Shown piece by piece: positions 35,150 to 58,806 of a DNA stretch of 64,000 nt (position 1 is its first letter; the number at the start of each line of letters is the position of its first letter). Position numbers and translations under genes: made by a program. The stretch covers positions 3,011,001-3,075,000 of the forward strand of contig OZ026562.1 in the NCBI GenBank assembly GCA_964020155.1, read 5' to 3'. This DNA comes from Chondrilla cf. caribensis (Eukaryota; Porifera; Demospongiae; Chondrillida; Chondrillidae). Under the pieces are notes generated by a model, which had not been told where the DNA came from, did not search any database, and was given only the letters and a program-made list of their open reading frames with translations.

Positions 35150-38070
35150 ATGGCTGTCGTACCATATCTTCGAGCTCTACCACTCGTGCTGCTGCTGCTA
35201 ACATGTTTGTTTTATTCGCCAAACGGGGAAAAGTGGCAGCCTAGCTTTCCATTTGTGAGTTTCAGATGAGATGTGTGACCGAGTGTTCTATTTTGACTAA
35301 ACTCTGTGATCCATACCATGTTTCCTATATTGATTTGGTTCACCAGTACTAGTGTTCATCCGTTGTAGTCAGCTGTTTCCGACAACAGAGTCAACGTATC
35401 GTTTGGAGATGTTCTAGTTACCGTTACGAAGTCTCCGTGGCACTTCACAATTCATGACAAGACGTCAGGACAAATAGTCCTTGAGGAAACAGACGAGCAG
35501 ACGTATAAGCTGGTAAGTATACTTGTATAGTGCCGCATATATAGTGTTTGTGAGATTTCCGTCTTCAATGCTTCACGAGAAAATTATTATCCATTACACT
35601 GCAACTTGCTTAGCAAGTACACTGGTTAGTGCATACCTCTTTTAGTACTTATGCCTTCACTCAGTCCCTAGCAAATGTACACCTTGTCAACCAGTATTGA
35701 TAGTAAGTACCTCGATCGAATGAAGAAATGGATTTAGTGTACCCTTTTTCAAGTACTTACTAACACATTGAACTGTAGTGTTTGCATAATTATTATGGTA
35801 TATACATTCTCACTCCTATGTATGGTCATTCTAAATGATGTAATATCTCTCTTATGAATCACTTCCATTATTGTAAATGACTATAGCCAGTAGTCTTGTA
35901 CTTGATACTGTTTACATTTACGTACATGTTTCACAAACACCTCAAATGCCGTGTGGTAAAAATGGTCAGGTTTTGTTTATTTTCCCTGCGTATTGTGAAC
36001 ATATAAATATGCGGGAATTATGCAATTGTTCAAGACTAGGCGGCCAGTGACCTTTACCCTTTGTGATGCAACTTTTATCTTTTCTCATCTCATTCCGGTA
36101 CCAATACAAATAGAGTGAGAATGGGTTTCTGTACACCAAGTAAAGAAGGATTTTATAGTTTTGGTGAACGGTTTGTGTTTATACTATCTCTTCGTGTACT
36201 GTGCCAGTATGTGCATGTACATATGCCTTTAACTGCATACACTCTTCTTCTTTACAATAATTATAAACACATATGGCTGGACATATTGTTGGATCATGGT
36301 TAGAAGATGGAATTTGGGGATTCTACTTCTGCTAAAATTGTTTTTACAAAAGTGTATTTTAAGATAAACAAAGAAGACTACGTGTTTGTGATTTATATTT
36401 CTGCAAATTTTCTTCGTACTATGTTGTATGTGCTGGTATTGTTTGCTGCATGTTTAGCGTATTATATATGTAAATATTTAAAGGATTGATAACTGTTCTA
36501 CAACTGAATGGAAAATTCCATCAAATCTTGTCTTGTGTGATTTCCAGGGATATATATGTACATTAGTATACTGTAAAAGTGTCCTTGCTATTTCAGTCAT
36601 TCTTTGAAGACGATAAAGCTAGATAGAATGGTGAGAGAGATAGAGAGATAGATAGAACAGTGTCGGAAAAGCTTATAGATAATACAGTGTAGCAGGTGTA
36701 GTTGATTGTTTAGTCTTTTTTTCTGCCAACCCCCTTATACAACATCATTTCAGTGAACGAATTCATTTGCGTTCATAATCATGATTTTTTCATAACTGGC
36801 TGAATCTGCCACTTTTTTCTCAGAACACTGGCCGATTAATGAGAATTTACTTTATTGTATGCATCGTATACAGGGTGTTATCTGCAAAGGGGAGACTAGA
36901 GTATACTCCCACCCCTTGAGGATAGTTTTTTGAAGATATTAATGAATGTAGAGTTTTGGAGAAGAAACCACACTGCAAAATGTAAAAGACTTGAAACAAT
37001 AGCCCAGTCGAAAAACATTACATATTACATCGACCAATCCACTGTCATGTTTGCAGGCTGGTTTAGCTATAGATCATTACATAAACTCTGGTATCGTTCA
37101 GGTATGGTATTGTGTAGATTGTGTAGATTATGAATTCGCTAAAAATGGATACATATAGTATATATTATGCTATAAATATAATGTGATGAAATGTTAGAAG
37201 AGATTACTTTTAGTACCTGTATTACTCTCCCAGTGTCATGTAATTGTAATTAACTTGTTATTGTGCTTGGGTGCGGTAAGGTATCAACTATCCTGCCTGA
37301 AATATTCCATACCATTCACCATCTGGACCATAGGTATCAGGTTCTAGCTTGCTTCAGTAACACAAGACATTGTTTGTTCTCGGTTAATCTACTAAGCTGT
37401 TTCTTTACTCATTGCATAATATTATATTTCAGTATATTTTGTTATACGTATGTTGTGATCGAGAATTCTTCCATGGGTACACATGTCCATTATTGATTGT
37501 TATTCCTTGTTTGATGATTATTGTTTGTATGTAATGTACATGGAAATATTGTATTATGCAGAATATGGCTGATGTACAATACTTTTTAGATCCCTAAAGG
37601 TGAACTGTCAACGTATTGCCCAATGCCTTTGATGATATCTACCAGAGGTTATGGTGTCCAGATGGACACATTTTACAGGTATAGCATTTGTTCATGTACA
37701 TATGTGTACTATACACTGGTACATGATGGATATGTGTACATACGTTATGTATGTACATACATAGGAACCACTCCTTGTTGTGATGGCACTGTATTTGTAT
37801 TTGTAGCTGTAATTATGAACATCTTTGATACTAATAATATTACTACTACTACTACCAATAATAATAATAATAATGGTGGCAATAAAGCGCATCATTGTTA
37901 TTTTAATACAGAACTACTTTTGATCTGTCAAAGAGTGTGGATGGTGTCATGATACTTGAGCAGGAATTGAGGACTTTCAACTTAACTGTGTGTTTAATTG
38001 GGGAAGAACTCCACAGATTTGTATGTCACTTGGTCCTTACAGGCACACACATGCACTCAGGCACGTACAC

Positions 38071-38072
38071 AT

Positions 38073-38150
<78 letters not shown>

Positions 38151-38187
38151 ACACACACACACACAGGTACACACACAACATATGAAT
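38071..38187. repeat. (CA)n microsatellite after GH31 copy 1 exon 7
   Basis: CA/TG-rich tract of over 100 bp. The paralogous place in unit 2 (62688-63047) is a longer, interrupted tract. Poly Thr-His reading frames here are not genes. Confidence 0.92.
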
Positions 38188-38927
38188 TATGACTAAGTGT
38201 AAGTGTTTATGTGAATCCTTGGATGTGATATGAAGTGAAGTGACATGATTACAGGATATATGATATGATTATCCTTTGTTGTCTGATCAGCCACAACATT
38301 CAGTAAGAATTCTTTAATGTGTGAACACAGGAAGTCTAAACAAATCATATGACATTGTACATGTGACATCACCTATCAGCACGAGGTCTTTCTTGGTAAA
38401 AACAGATGGTTCCACAACATACAGGCCATCTGCAGTTAAGGTATTACCACTAATCTCACTTATTTCATGTTTGGTATTGTTACATACTTAATTGAATTTT
38501 CATACTGGTAGACAATATGGCATTTTCCACAACATTCATATTTATCCATCGTGGCTTACATCAAACAATAATTATGTTATCCTATTAATGTATCACCAGG
38601 TTTTTTTAATATCTGATACTATTGACTGTGTGATTAAATTTACACAAAGAGTGTACATAAATACTGTCATTGATTGTGGATCATTGCAAACACTATATAA
38701 TATTACATGACATTGTGTTGTCCTTGTGGAAACCTTTACACCACACACACTTACACTAATGCAAGATGTTATGCCATGTGCCAGTGGTAATGTACAAACT
38801 CACACATTATAGTAATTTGCAGTATGCATGTACTTCTGGTGGAAGTCCAATCTTCTAACCATTCACTTCACTTTATCAGCAGCATCTGTCTTAGGAGAAA
38901 AATTCGCTATTAAAGATATGTACACCT

Positions 38928-39128
<201 letters not shown>

Positions 39129-39132
<4 letters not shown>

Positions 39133-40057
39133 GGATGAGAATTGGCTGTAATTTTCTAATCGATTATCAGTACATATCAATGGATTGATTAATCAATTAA
39201 TCACCGGAAGTAATTAAATGGGGGAACCATTCCCACTTTATTAGACTGAGTAGTCATCCAACAGATGTGAAGTGAAGTCTTTAGAGTCCTTTTGACATTT
39301 CAGTTACTATTGAAGTACAAAATTGAACCCATGGAGTGAATGTTCTGGGTAATAAGGTGGGAGTGGCTGCTTGTTCTACTTAATCAATGACTGTCGCATT
39401 CTACATTCCTTGAATAAGGAGGGGGCATCCTATTATCTTGCCATAACTAATTAGCTTGTAGTATTACTCCTAAACTTCTCTTTCTAACCCATTGCCTCAA
39501 CTAAATCACTAATGTTATCTAATACTTGCTGCTGGAGAGTATTCTTCATAATAATATTGAGAATGTCTCCTTAATTGGCGTAAGGGAAGCAAGCTGCCCC
39601 CCAACCATGATTATGTTATAGGATAGTAATTATCTGAAGGGTTGCGACCCCTGACCTCTGACCTCGTGTCTAAGGCGTTATAAGGTTATAAAACCTGGGG
39701 AGACAGCCCGTAACCCTTTCACGTCATCAGGAGATGACGGAGAAAAAAAAAAAAAAAAAAATTGCTAGGCAGTGTTATTGTAGATCTGCGAGCACGAGGC
39801 AATGAACTGCGCATGCTCCATAACCTGTGTACCGCCAGTGCACATGATCATTACGAGCACTGGATATTAACTACGTCGAACCGCGCATGCTCAGTTACCT
39901 GTGTAACAGCAGTGGGCACAGTCATTACAAATGCTGGTCATTAACTACGATCAACTACATTAATCTACATTTAGTTTCCTCGCACTATTAATGATAGTCA
40001 GATTTGAAATGAAAGTTGATTAATTAATTGATTAATCGATTAATCATCATAGCACTA

Positions 40058-40058
<1 letters not shown>
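39129..40058. mobile_element. hAT-like non-autonomous element
   Basis: The left end is CTAGGGATGAGAATTGGCTG, followed by TAATCGATTA-type subterminal repeats. The right end carries the inverse TTAATCGATTAATCATC and then TAGCACTA. A related end (CAGCCAATTCCCAGCCCTAG) occurs in opposite orientation at about 59390-59614 inside unit 2. No transposase was seen. Confidence 0.5.
39803..39951 (+). repeat. Two tandem units of 74-75 bp
   Basis: Adjacent copies begin AACTGCGCATGCTC and AACCGCGCATGCTC and end ATTAACTACG. Confidence 0.75.
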
Positions 40059-40059
<1 letters not shown>

Positions 40060-40093
<34 letters not shown>

Positions 40094-40138
40094 ACACGCA
40101 CGCACACACGCACGCACGCACACACACAAACACACACA
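40060..40138. repeat. (CA)n / (CG-CA) microsatellite
   Basis: CA tract with interspersed CGCA units. Confidence 0.9.
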
Positions 40139-40991
40139 AATCGCCATGTTATAGACACTCTATACTGTACTATGGCTATTTTGTGGAGTTGGTTCATAGT
40201 TACTATAAATACATTGTACTGTACTTATCGAGTGAGGAACCATACCCTAGTAATGTTTAATGATTGTAAAATGCATATGGTGAGGTCTGTTGGTAATATT
40301 TGCAGCCTGTCTAAGTATACTACAACTATTATGTATGTAGCATGTATACATACACGTACGGAGGTAATGAGTAAGAACATAATATGTCTGAGAAAGCTTA
40401 GTTTGCATCTGAGGATGTATACATAATACAGCTACTGAACATGAATATTCACTAAAAGGTTAAAGGGAACAATCAAGAAGTGTGTTCTCTTTGAGGGGAA
40501 TGTGTCCACATTGAGGATGTTAACACACCTTTCGTTTGATCTCCTTAATAACCATGCTACAAGCTTGCCTTATATGTACATACGTAAGTATTGGTTAAGG
40601 TGTGTTAATGAAATAAAGATCCAATTTGGAATCTTGCTGAAAATGTCACTCTTTTGTCTGCTTGATAATTGATTGGACAGTTCTTCCTCCATGTGCTCAC
40701 ACATTAGTGTTGAGTGACCTACCTAATTTGATGCAGGATAACTGTCTGTTGTGAATATCATGATTATCACTAATGGTAGAAAGTTAAAGATTTGTCCCTC
40801 TCTTGAAATCGAAGGTACGTATTTTGCTGGAATGACAATACTTCTTATGCAACTTTCATCAATTCACAATGGGTACATCATGGGATTGAAACAGTAGATA
40901 TGTAGAAATAATTGTAGGCAATAATGTGCTAGCAATAATTGTGTTAGCAATGCAGTGATACGGTAATTATCCAGAACACATGTTATCATTA

Positions 40992-41290
40992 ATTACCCAA
41001 CACTAGTACACAGTACACCCTTTTCTAAGAAGTTTAGTGTGTATGTGTGTTTAGGGAGCTGATTACTGACTTCAGTACAATTTGATCTAATCTTCCAAGA
41101 AATTGCTTGCCATCTCTTCTGTGCAGAGTGACAAATCTCAGCACTAATTACCCAACACTAGTACACAGTGCATTCTTTTCTAAGAAGTTTAATATGTATG
41201 TGTGTGGAAGGAACTGATTACTTACTTCAGTGCATTCTGATCTAATCTGCCAAGAAGGTTTATACGACCCCTCCTGTGCGGAGTATCCAT
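40992..41290 (+). repeat. Tandem duplication, about 155 bp units
   Basis: Both units start AATTACCCAACACTAGTACA and share TTTTCTAAGAAGTTTA and CTGATTACT, followed by TTCAGT and GATCTAATCT. Confidence 0.8.
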
Positions 41291-42288
41291 ATTATGTCTC
41301 CTGAAATTCAAGTACACAACTAACTAACCTAGTTAATTGTTTACATCAGTGATGGCTACAATTTGAACAATGATCAATTAGGAACCAGTTTTGGTGTTTT
41401 ACATGATCTCAGTTATGTGATAATTTTGTTTATCTGATGTAATGCATGCAGGAGACTTTTCAGAGACAAGTGGCTAAAAATGGTTATTCTCTAATTCCAC
41501 CACCATGGGCGGTGAGTTGCTTATGTCACGTATCAACTTTGATTTACTTGGCGTACTGTGAAATACAATGCGTGTTGCGTATGGACCTTGTTGTATTGAA
41601 TGATCCACCAACAAAATGGGACAAGACATGTGTACACGAATCAATTGTATTTGATAAATCTAGCACATCCTACCTGCATGGTGTTTATCACAATGAAGAG
41701 ATACTTTTGTTTAATTGTCTGCTGAAGTGGGTCTGTGGTATCAAAGTCAACCCAATCTCCAAGCACCTGCATATGTTTGTAGAGAGGAGGTTGACGCATA
41801 TCATTTTCTGTATTGTATGTATGTGGAGTTCAGATCATGCAGATTAGTTCAAAGCTCACTAAAACATGAGAGAAATAGACAACAATAAAGAGTCTAAATA
41901 AGTATGAATAATATTATGTATGTTAATATCCCTAGAGTCAACCAGTTACATGTTCAGGCTGTTAATGTAGTTTACAGTAGTACTGATAATAGATAGTGTG
42001 TGCTATTTGCTTATAATAATTAATATACAGTGAGTGTGCGTTTTCGCATTCATTCAATGTATGTGTACATGTGTATGCAGTTAATGTATGTACGGTATAT
42101 ATAATGTGGTAGAAAAAGATAAGGTTTAGCTGGTATATATGGTTGTGTTTGATAGCTTTCTCCATGGAACCAACTCACAAGTGAAGTGAAAGGAGAAAGC
42201 ATTGTTGAGAGAGCAAAGTTAGTTTACCTACCTATGCACTGTGCATATATATGTAATATACATTATTAATATTGTAGTTTATGTATGA

Positions 42289-42311
42289 TATATATATATA
42301 TATATATATAT
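42289..42311. repeat. (AT)n microsatellite
   Basis: Pure AT tract bordering a GC-rich insertion. A second short AT tract flanks the other side near 42690. Confidence 0.85.
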
Positions 42312-42690
42312 ACTAGTAAGTGAGCCCGCCAAAGGCGGGCTCACCTGCTATGGTGAGTCGTGTGCATCTTCGCTGGTGGCAACAGAGGGTAGTTCCTATA
42401 ACGACGGTACGTTTAAATTTGATCGTTGGACAGTTATGTAGTGTCTATGAGCCAATCGAGTCGCCCGATAACCAGAAGTCACTGGGACGATCATTAAAAA
42501 TGGCCATCATCCGCAAAGGAAAAAACGGAAATCGACGGTTCTCCTCATGGACAGTTAGACGGTCGATTTTAACCCGTGGAGGACACTTCCCGACCCGTAC
42601 TTCGTAATCCCTGAGAGTTTGGCGGCGCCCCGTGCAGTAGTTTTTGCCCGAATCGCGAACAAACAATTTCAAACGAACTGAATTATATAT
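42312..42690 (+). mobile_element. GC-rich unclassified insertion with hairpin head
   Basis: Begins with the hairpin GTGAGCCCGCCAAAGGCGGG and ends in AT repeats (ATTATATATATAGATTA). It is CpG-rich in an AT-rich intron. Reading frames on both strands show no domain I recognise. A hairpin head and AT-repeat tail suggest a short retroposon or MITE. Confidence 0.5.
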
Positions 42691-42705
42691 ATAGATTATG
42701 TGTAA

Positions 42706-42718
<13 letters not shown>

Positions 42719-42752
<34 letters not shown>
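42719..42752. repeat. (GT)n microsatellite
   Basis: Pure TG tract just beyond the GC-rich insertion. Confidence 0.9.
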
Positions 42753-42755
<3 letters not shown>

Positions 42756-43098
42756 GTTATTATTATATTGTGCTAATAACAATCAGATCTCAAGTATCAA
42801 ATAACAAGAACCAATTATCTGATTTGTCTTCAAGGTTCATTGAATGCACAATGTTGCCAGGTAAATGACTACAGATGTCCTTGATTGTGTAGGTCCATTT
42901 CCTATTATATGCACTTTGGATATATGTGGTAATTACAGACAATTTGGTTTATCAATCGTATCACACCTGTTGCTATGGAAACAGTACCATTATACAGCAA
43001 TTTTATGATGTAATTACATAGTCCCAGCCATTGTATAAGTTTTCCAAAGACTAGCTGATGTATTTTTCAATAATTATGATATTAAACGTTGCTATACT

Positions 43099-43211
43099 AG
43101 TTAAGACATGGACACTCGGGCAGTGTGACATAAAACCCACTCACACTTGGGCACTTCATACACCCAAGATTCAATGCTTTATGTACACTGCCCTTGTACA
43201 CATGTCTTAAT
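43099..43211. repeat. Imperfect foldback
   Basis: TTAAGACATG...GGGCAGTGT at the left pairs imperfectly with ACACTGCCC...ACATGTCTTAA at the right. Related text (GGGCACCAG, GTGTCCATGTTCTGACTGG) occurs in receptor B and C introns near 30650 and 53560. Confidence 0.55.
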
Positions 43212-44514
43212 CACTGCATAATATATTATATTAAATTCATGCACGGTTATTGTGGATATGCCTATTCATTCTAATACAGTTATATCAATCAAACCAAAAT
43301 ATGATATATCTCATTCACGGACAGGTTGTGTATTCACCATCCACCATACAGTGCACAAATTTCAACTTATCGACCTGACAACATTGCTTGTATGTACAGT
43401 GTGTATGTATGTGTGTACTACACTATCCTTTTATCGTTACAATAGAACACTGCTTATTTCAATGCAATGCTGGAGACATCATATTCCGAGCTGTATGATG
43501 TTGCTGCTGAGAATGGGTACTTTTTGAAGACACAGAACGGACTACCTTACAACTACTCTTACATTGGTGCCATGTAAGTCAATAGTATATGACATGTGTA
43601 ACACTACTACTTGCCGTTTTTGATTTGTGATTGATTTGGTAAAAGCATCACTTCATGAAAGACTACAGAGTGGACTACCTCATAACTGTCCTTACATTGG
43701 CCCCATGTACTGTACGTTGGTGCAATACTGGCGAAAATAGTGTATCGCACTCAATGTGTACAAATGTGTTAACCTACTCTAAAATTGCAGAAAAACCACA
43801 AATTGTTTATGGCAATGATTATAATATTATACTATAGTTCATAAAATGATGTGAGTGTTTGTAGCCTTGATCACCTGGCTTGCTAGTATTAAGCAGAGAA
43901 TTCATATCAAAGTGAGGGCCCCCAAGGGCTATATAACAGCTCATGTTCACTGTTTTTGATCTGTCACTCTATTGGTGGTACCAACTGACCATGCATAACC
44001 CACCTTACATACTAGCAGGTGTCTACTTCAACACAAATTGGTTGTAAACTGGTTTATTGTACGAGATCACGTTTGGCATTGTTGCTCAGGTCATTGATAA
44101 GGGCATGTATTAATTTAATGATTTATATTAGATCATGATATTGTTACAGTGAAATCGACATCATCTCCTAAGAGATCGGCTCTTATCAAGAATTCACACT
44201 GTGTCCAATTCCACAGAAACACATCCGATATCAATATATTTGCTAGGGCATTCAGACACTAATGGAGTACTTGCATGAAATCACCATTTACAATATATAA
44301 TATTGGCTACAATATCCAATCATGGAACAGCTACTGTGACTACAACACATCCTAATGGAAATGTTGCAGGCGGGAACGATTTTCACGTGACATTCCCATA
44401 TTGGGAAGTTCCAATCATACTGATTCTGTTTTTCTGTTACTAGGTTGTCTCTATAATGTTTAGATACCTATTGAATTTTTGTGTGTGCGCACGCTTGTGT
44501 GTACATTATTGGTG

Positions 44515-45453
44515 CAGTGGAACCTGTTAATCCAGACTCTGGAAAAAGCAGACACCTGCATATAACGGACATTAAACTATTGTCCCGAATCTTTCTCCAT
44601 TTAAAACTGGTATTTAGGCACCTGAAAAATCCGGACACCTGTGTATTCCGTAATCAGGACAGCCATTTACAGTCCCGTTACATCATTAGTTCGTAAAATT
44701 ACCTGCATATTCCGGACAGTGCTAAATAATATAATTCTTAAAAATGGCAAGAATGCATTGTCAAGCAAAAAAAAAACATATCTATCGAATACAAAGCTTG
44801 GTTATTGTTCAATTCTATCGAGAGCTTCTCTCAGTCTTTTCAAATATTTCTCAGGACCGTGAAAACAAGTAATTCGAGTTAAACAAACCCTGCCTTTCCT
44901 ACACTCGAATTACTTAGGTGTCTTTGTCAGGTTTGAAAGAAGCTTCACTGTAATTATTATTTTGGGCAAAGCCGTTACGCTCGACTTCTAGCCCAATTCC
45001 CAATCCTCTGCGTTTTGAAATCGGCCATCTTTTCTCGCACAATATTAATTACAATATAAATTCATTGTTGCGGTTACGTTTGGGAATACATAATATTATA
45101 TCGGACGAGCGTAAATAACTTCAACAGGCAGCCCCATGAGGTTTTCTTTAACTTGAACAATATACATGCACGGGACTTCTAGACCATATCAAGCTCCACG
45201 ATTGACTTAAACAGTCCCTAATCCCTGATTACTTTTCCTGTCATATATAACATACATATCAGTATATTATTTATTATTGCGTTGAGTAATTGAAGTAAAC
45301 TCTAACTATTGGTTAAACTATTAAATTATGTAATTATTGAAGTAAACTCCAAAGTCTAGCGACATGATAGGCAACCCTGGGAAATCAGGACACCTTTATA
45401 ATCAGGACACTTCTTGCCGGTCCCCAAGTGTCCGCATTATACAGGTTCCACTG
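44515..45453. mobile_element. Non-autonomous element with CAGTGGAACCTGT ends
   Basis: CAGTGGAACCTGT at 44515 and ACAGGTTCCACTG ending 45453 are perfect inverted repeats, with TA after the right end. Internal sequence repeats GGACACCT / ATCAGGACA motifs in both arms. The interior has no transposase frame. TIR and TA suggest the pogo/Tigger or mariner group. Confidence 0.72.
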
Positions 45454-46092
45454 TAGATCCAAGATAATATTGTTAAAGAGGTTAGATGCAGCAAGTGTAA
45501 TACATGAAATTGTGAACATTGTCCTATCAATCGTAAATGGACTTATTATTGTAGTCTGTCTCAAAGACAGGTTTCCATTGACCTCTCAGCTCGGGAGCTT
45601 TTACTGTGTATTACCCAGGCAATCCTGAATCTAAATCAACTGTTAATATTTATTCTGGGGAGGCCATTTAACTGTAATTAATGACTGCTCTAACCTGCAC
45701 CAAGTCAGACAGATACAAATTAAGATAAACATATGTAACAACCAAAATAAGATAAAAGTGAACAATTATAAGTAAACAAAGTCATGTGTTTGAGAAATTG
45801 TAGCACAAATTAAATGAATGGTGAATGAAGGTAAATATTTAATGGAATACAAGAAATTAAAGTAAATTTAAAGACCCGGGATAGTGGAGAAGGTTTAATA
45901 AGTAGTATGTAGTGTATGTATGAAAATGAACATAACCAATGGATGTAAATATGCAGTATTGTCCTATATGTAGAGTTAGAGTTGTATTTTTTGCCCACCT
46001 GTAGCAAACAGGTGCAGACAGAATGCTGAGTCGTGAAGAAATACAGACAGGCTAATCCACATTTACTCAGGTTTCATCACTGAATTCTTTTA

Positions 46093-46328
46093 GCTGCATT
46101 GTGTTTATATCTGGATCTAATGTAACAATAGACAATGTGTTACTTGCAGATGTGGTAACCTATCAGATATGTCATACCCATACAAATCACTTTATGTGTC
46201 ACAAGTTGACTACACCTACTCTTTGGCTGTATAATGGTACTAGGGCCTACTACAAGAACGACTATGTATATAAGTGCAATTTCAACATTTGGGGATTGAA
46301 TGACCACCTCTCTGTGGACTGTGTGTGA
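46093..46328 (+). CDS. Possible orphan exon, extracellular-like
   Basis: After a TTTTAG acceptor, an open frame reads FISGSNVTIDNVLLADVV and LWLYNGTRAYYKNDYVYKCN, then a stop at 46328. The Trp-Leu-Tyr-Asn-Gly and Tyr-x-Cys spacing looks loosely Ig-like. It might instead be a terminal exon of the GH31 copy 1 gene. It lies just outside duplication unit 2. Evidence is thin. Confidence 0.25.
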
Positions 46329-46779
46329 TAATTTCAGTAGTGTGTTTCAAGTTCATGTTGTGGTAATTGACGTTTGGCTCATGCAGTATGTACGTATTTG
46401 CAGGGTATGTTGTAGGGATAGCCCAAGGTTAATCCTCTGACATCAATTCCTCAAATCTTTGGAGGTTTAATTAGTAGTGTCTTCAAGTTCTGTAATGGAT
46501 GATAGCGAGTTTGAGTTGTTGTCAACTATACTCCCTATTCTATTCATGCCTATTAGCAGACCATGTGTTTATTCTTGTATTTTTTCCACTAATGAACTAA
46601 CTATATTCACTGTTCTATTATTTGCTTGTAACTTGTTTTTGCTATAATCACAATCATGTCAATCATACTGTCATCACAATAATTTTGAATATCTTCATTG
46701 GTACTTATTATATTGGTACTGAGAAATTGTGTTTGATAAAAGGCTTGGTGGATTAATAGAAATTCACTGTATGAGCATG

Positions 46780-47206
46780 ACCCACAGTGCACACCATGGG
46801 TGGGACCCAGTGTACTGTGCATGGGAGAACCATCTTGTACCCTGTGAGTGAGTCCATTGTGTACATTGGGAGACCTACGTAGAGTACACACTGGGGAACC
46901 CATATCGTTAGGAGACACCCACAGTACACACTGCGAGTGAGACCCACATTGTACACTGGAAGACCCGCAATGTACACTGGAGACCCCTAATGTACACTGA
47001 GAGACCCACATTGTACACTGGGAGACCCGCATTGTACACTGGAGACCCCCATTGTACACTGGGAGACCCCCATTGTACACTGGGAGACCCCCATTGTACA
47101 CTGGGAGACCCCCGTTGTACATCCGGAGACCCCATTGTACACTGGGAGACCCATGCAAAGTCTACAATCGGAGACCTGCAATGTACGCTGTGAGACCACC
47201 AATGTA
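46780..47206. repeat. 21-bp minisatellite downstream of receptor C TM exon
   Basis: Same unit as the array at 24870-25415 but with fewer copies. It shares the flanking unique text (GTAACTCTGATGTATCCC) next to the TM exon. It has been carried along by the segmental duplication and has since changed copy number. Confidence 0.92.
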
Positions 47207-47244
47207 ACTCTGATGTATCCCTTAGTTCGATGAATTACACTTAC

Positions 47245-57720
<10,476 letters not shown>

Positions 57721-58806
57721 ATCGAGCGCGCTCACAGTAACCTCCAGCGGGCAGATGCCTGTCTTGATCGATCATCACGGCGATTTATATAGGCAACCTT
57801 TCGACGAGCTATTAGTATAATATTATTATACGGCTCTAGTTAACGTACAATAGGTACGTACATCTATAACATAATGCATCAATTAGAGCAATAGTAGAGT
57901 ACAATGTACCACCAGTGACACCAAGCCATATTGTATTTAAAACGCGATACAAACCCTGCATGTAACTAATTCAATAATAGCGAACAAACCTCCCTTCTGA
58001 CAAACTTAGTTACCCGACTGGGTATAGAAATGCAGGATCTTAGTGGAAAGGTTGTCACAAATTCTGAGATATTTGTTAATAGGTAAGCGGTGGCTGATTG
58101 TATTGGGTTGTCTCTGCATAGAACTGGATTGTCCTAACTGATTTTATGTAATATTGATTATTTTCTCTCAACACATCCCATGCACAGTTCACTGTCATTA
58201 TCTGCTTATCTTTTCATTTAAATATCAGGTTTGAACTGATGTCTATCAGCTGAAACATGTTGATTATTAACCAGTCTTGTGGATTTCGTCACACAATGAT
58301 GTGCCTCAGTGTGTAATACTGAGAATCTAAGATTTCCTGCTCAAGACATCACCTGTTGAATGTGCCATGCTAGCCATGGCCAGTTGATTGTACAATGTGT
58401 TTTGTGATGAATATTTGTATGTAATAAATATTTACGATGTACAGTGGACAACTTGATGTATGGAAAACTGCATGGGTGATTAGATGCTAATATGTAGCAC
58501 ATGTGATATATATTACAGCACAGAGAGTGTACAGGGATTCATACATTAGATAGGCGGCGGCTTATGTATGGCATAAATGGACAGAAACAGTTCAAACTAT
58601 AAAGTTTCATACATACAAGCAGGGCCGAGTGCCCAAATACCTGATCGACCTTCACCAACGCCCTCCGAAACGCACCAGCCCTACCTGGTATCCCTACCTT
58701 TATGAAAACAATAATTGCAATTGAATCACCCGTTGCGAAGGTCTTCAATGTACGTGTGTTGGAGTATCTATGGTGTTAGCAAATATCCACAAGGTCACGT
58801 GCATAA
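57721..58806. promoter_or_regulatory. Divergent intergenic region, receptor C / GH31 copy 2
   Basis: 1,086 bp between start codons, paralogous to 34063-35149. The start-proximal sequences of both genes are the best conserved parts. Bidirectional promoter function is inferred. Confidence 0.5.

Larger units (their letters stand above)
24017..38190. repeat. Segmental duplication, unit 1 (receptor B + GH31 copy 1)
   Basis: Similarity to unit 2 begins at CTTCAAGTTC (24017 against 46481) and runs through the minisatellite, receptor exons 11 to 1, the divergent intergenic region and GH31 exons to the CA microsatellite near 38.1 kb. Exons, introns and intergenic DNA all align. Unit 1 lacks the segment corresponding to about 59391-60390 and carries an inserted block at about 24231-24765. 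Confidence 0.88.
43574..46480. other. Region between GH31 copy 1 remnants and duplication unit 2
   Basis: Contains a partial repeat of the 3' part of the 43446-43573 exon at about 43656-43715, a pogo/Tigger-like element (44515-45453) and one possible orphan exon near 46100. GH31 C-terminal exons expected here were not identified. Confidence 0.5.

Noticed and set aside
41446..41847. 133-codon plus-strand frame starting in the GH31 exon at 41452
   Set aside because: Only the first 20 codons match GH31, and a GTGAGT donor follows. The rest reads into the intron.
44150..44420. Possible GH31 C-terminal remnant (FARAFRH-like text)
   Set aside because: Only a few residues resemble the family and stops interrupt the frame, so it is not above chance by eye.
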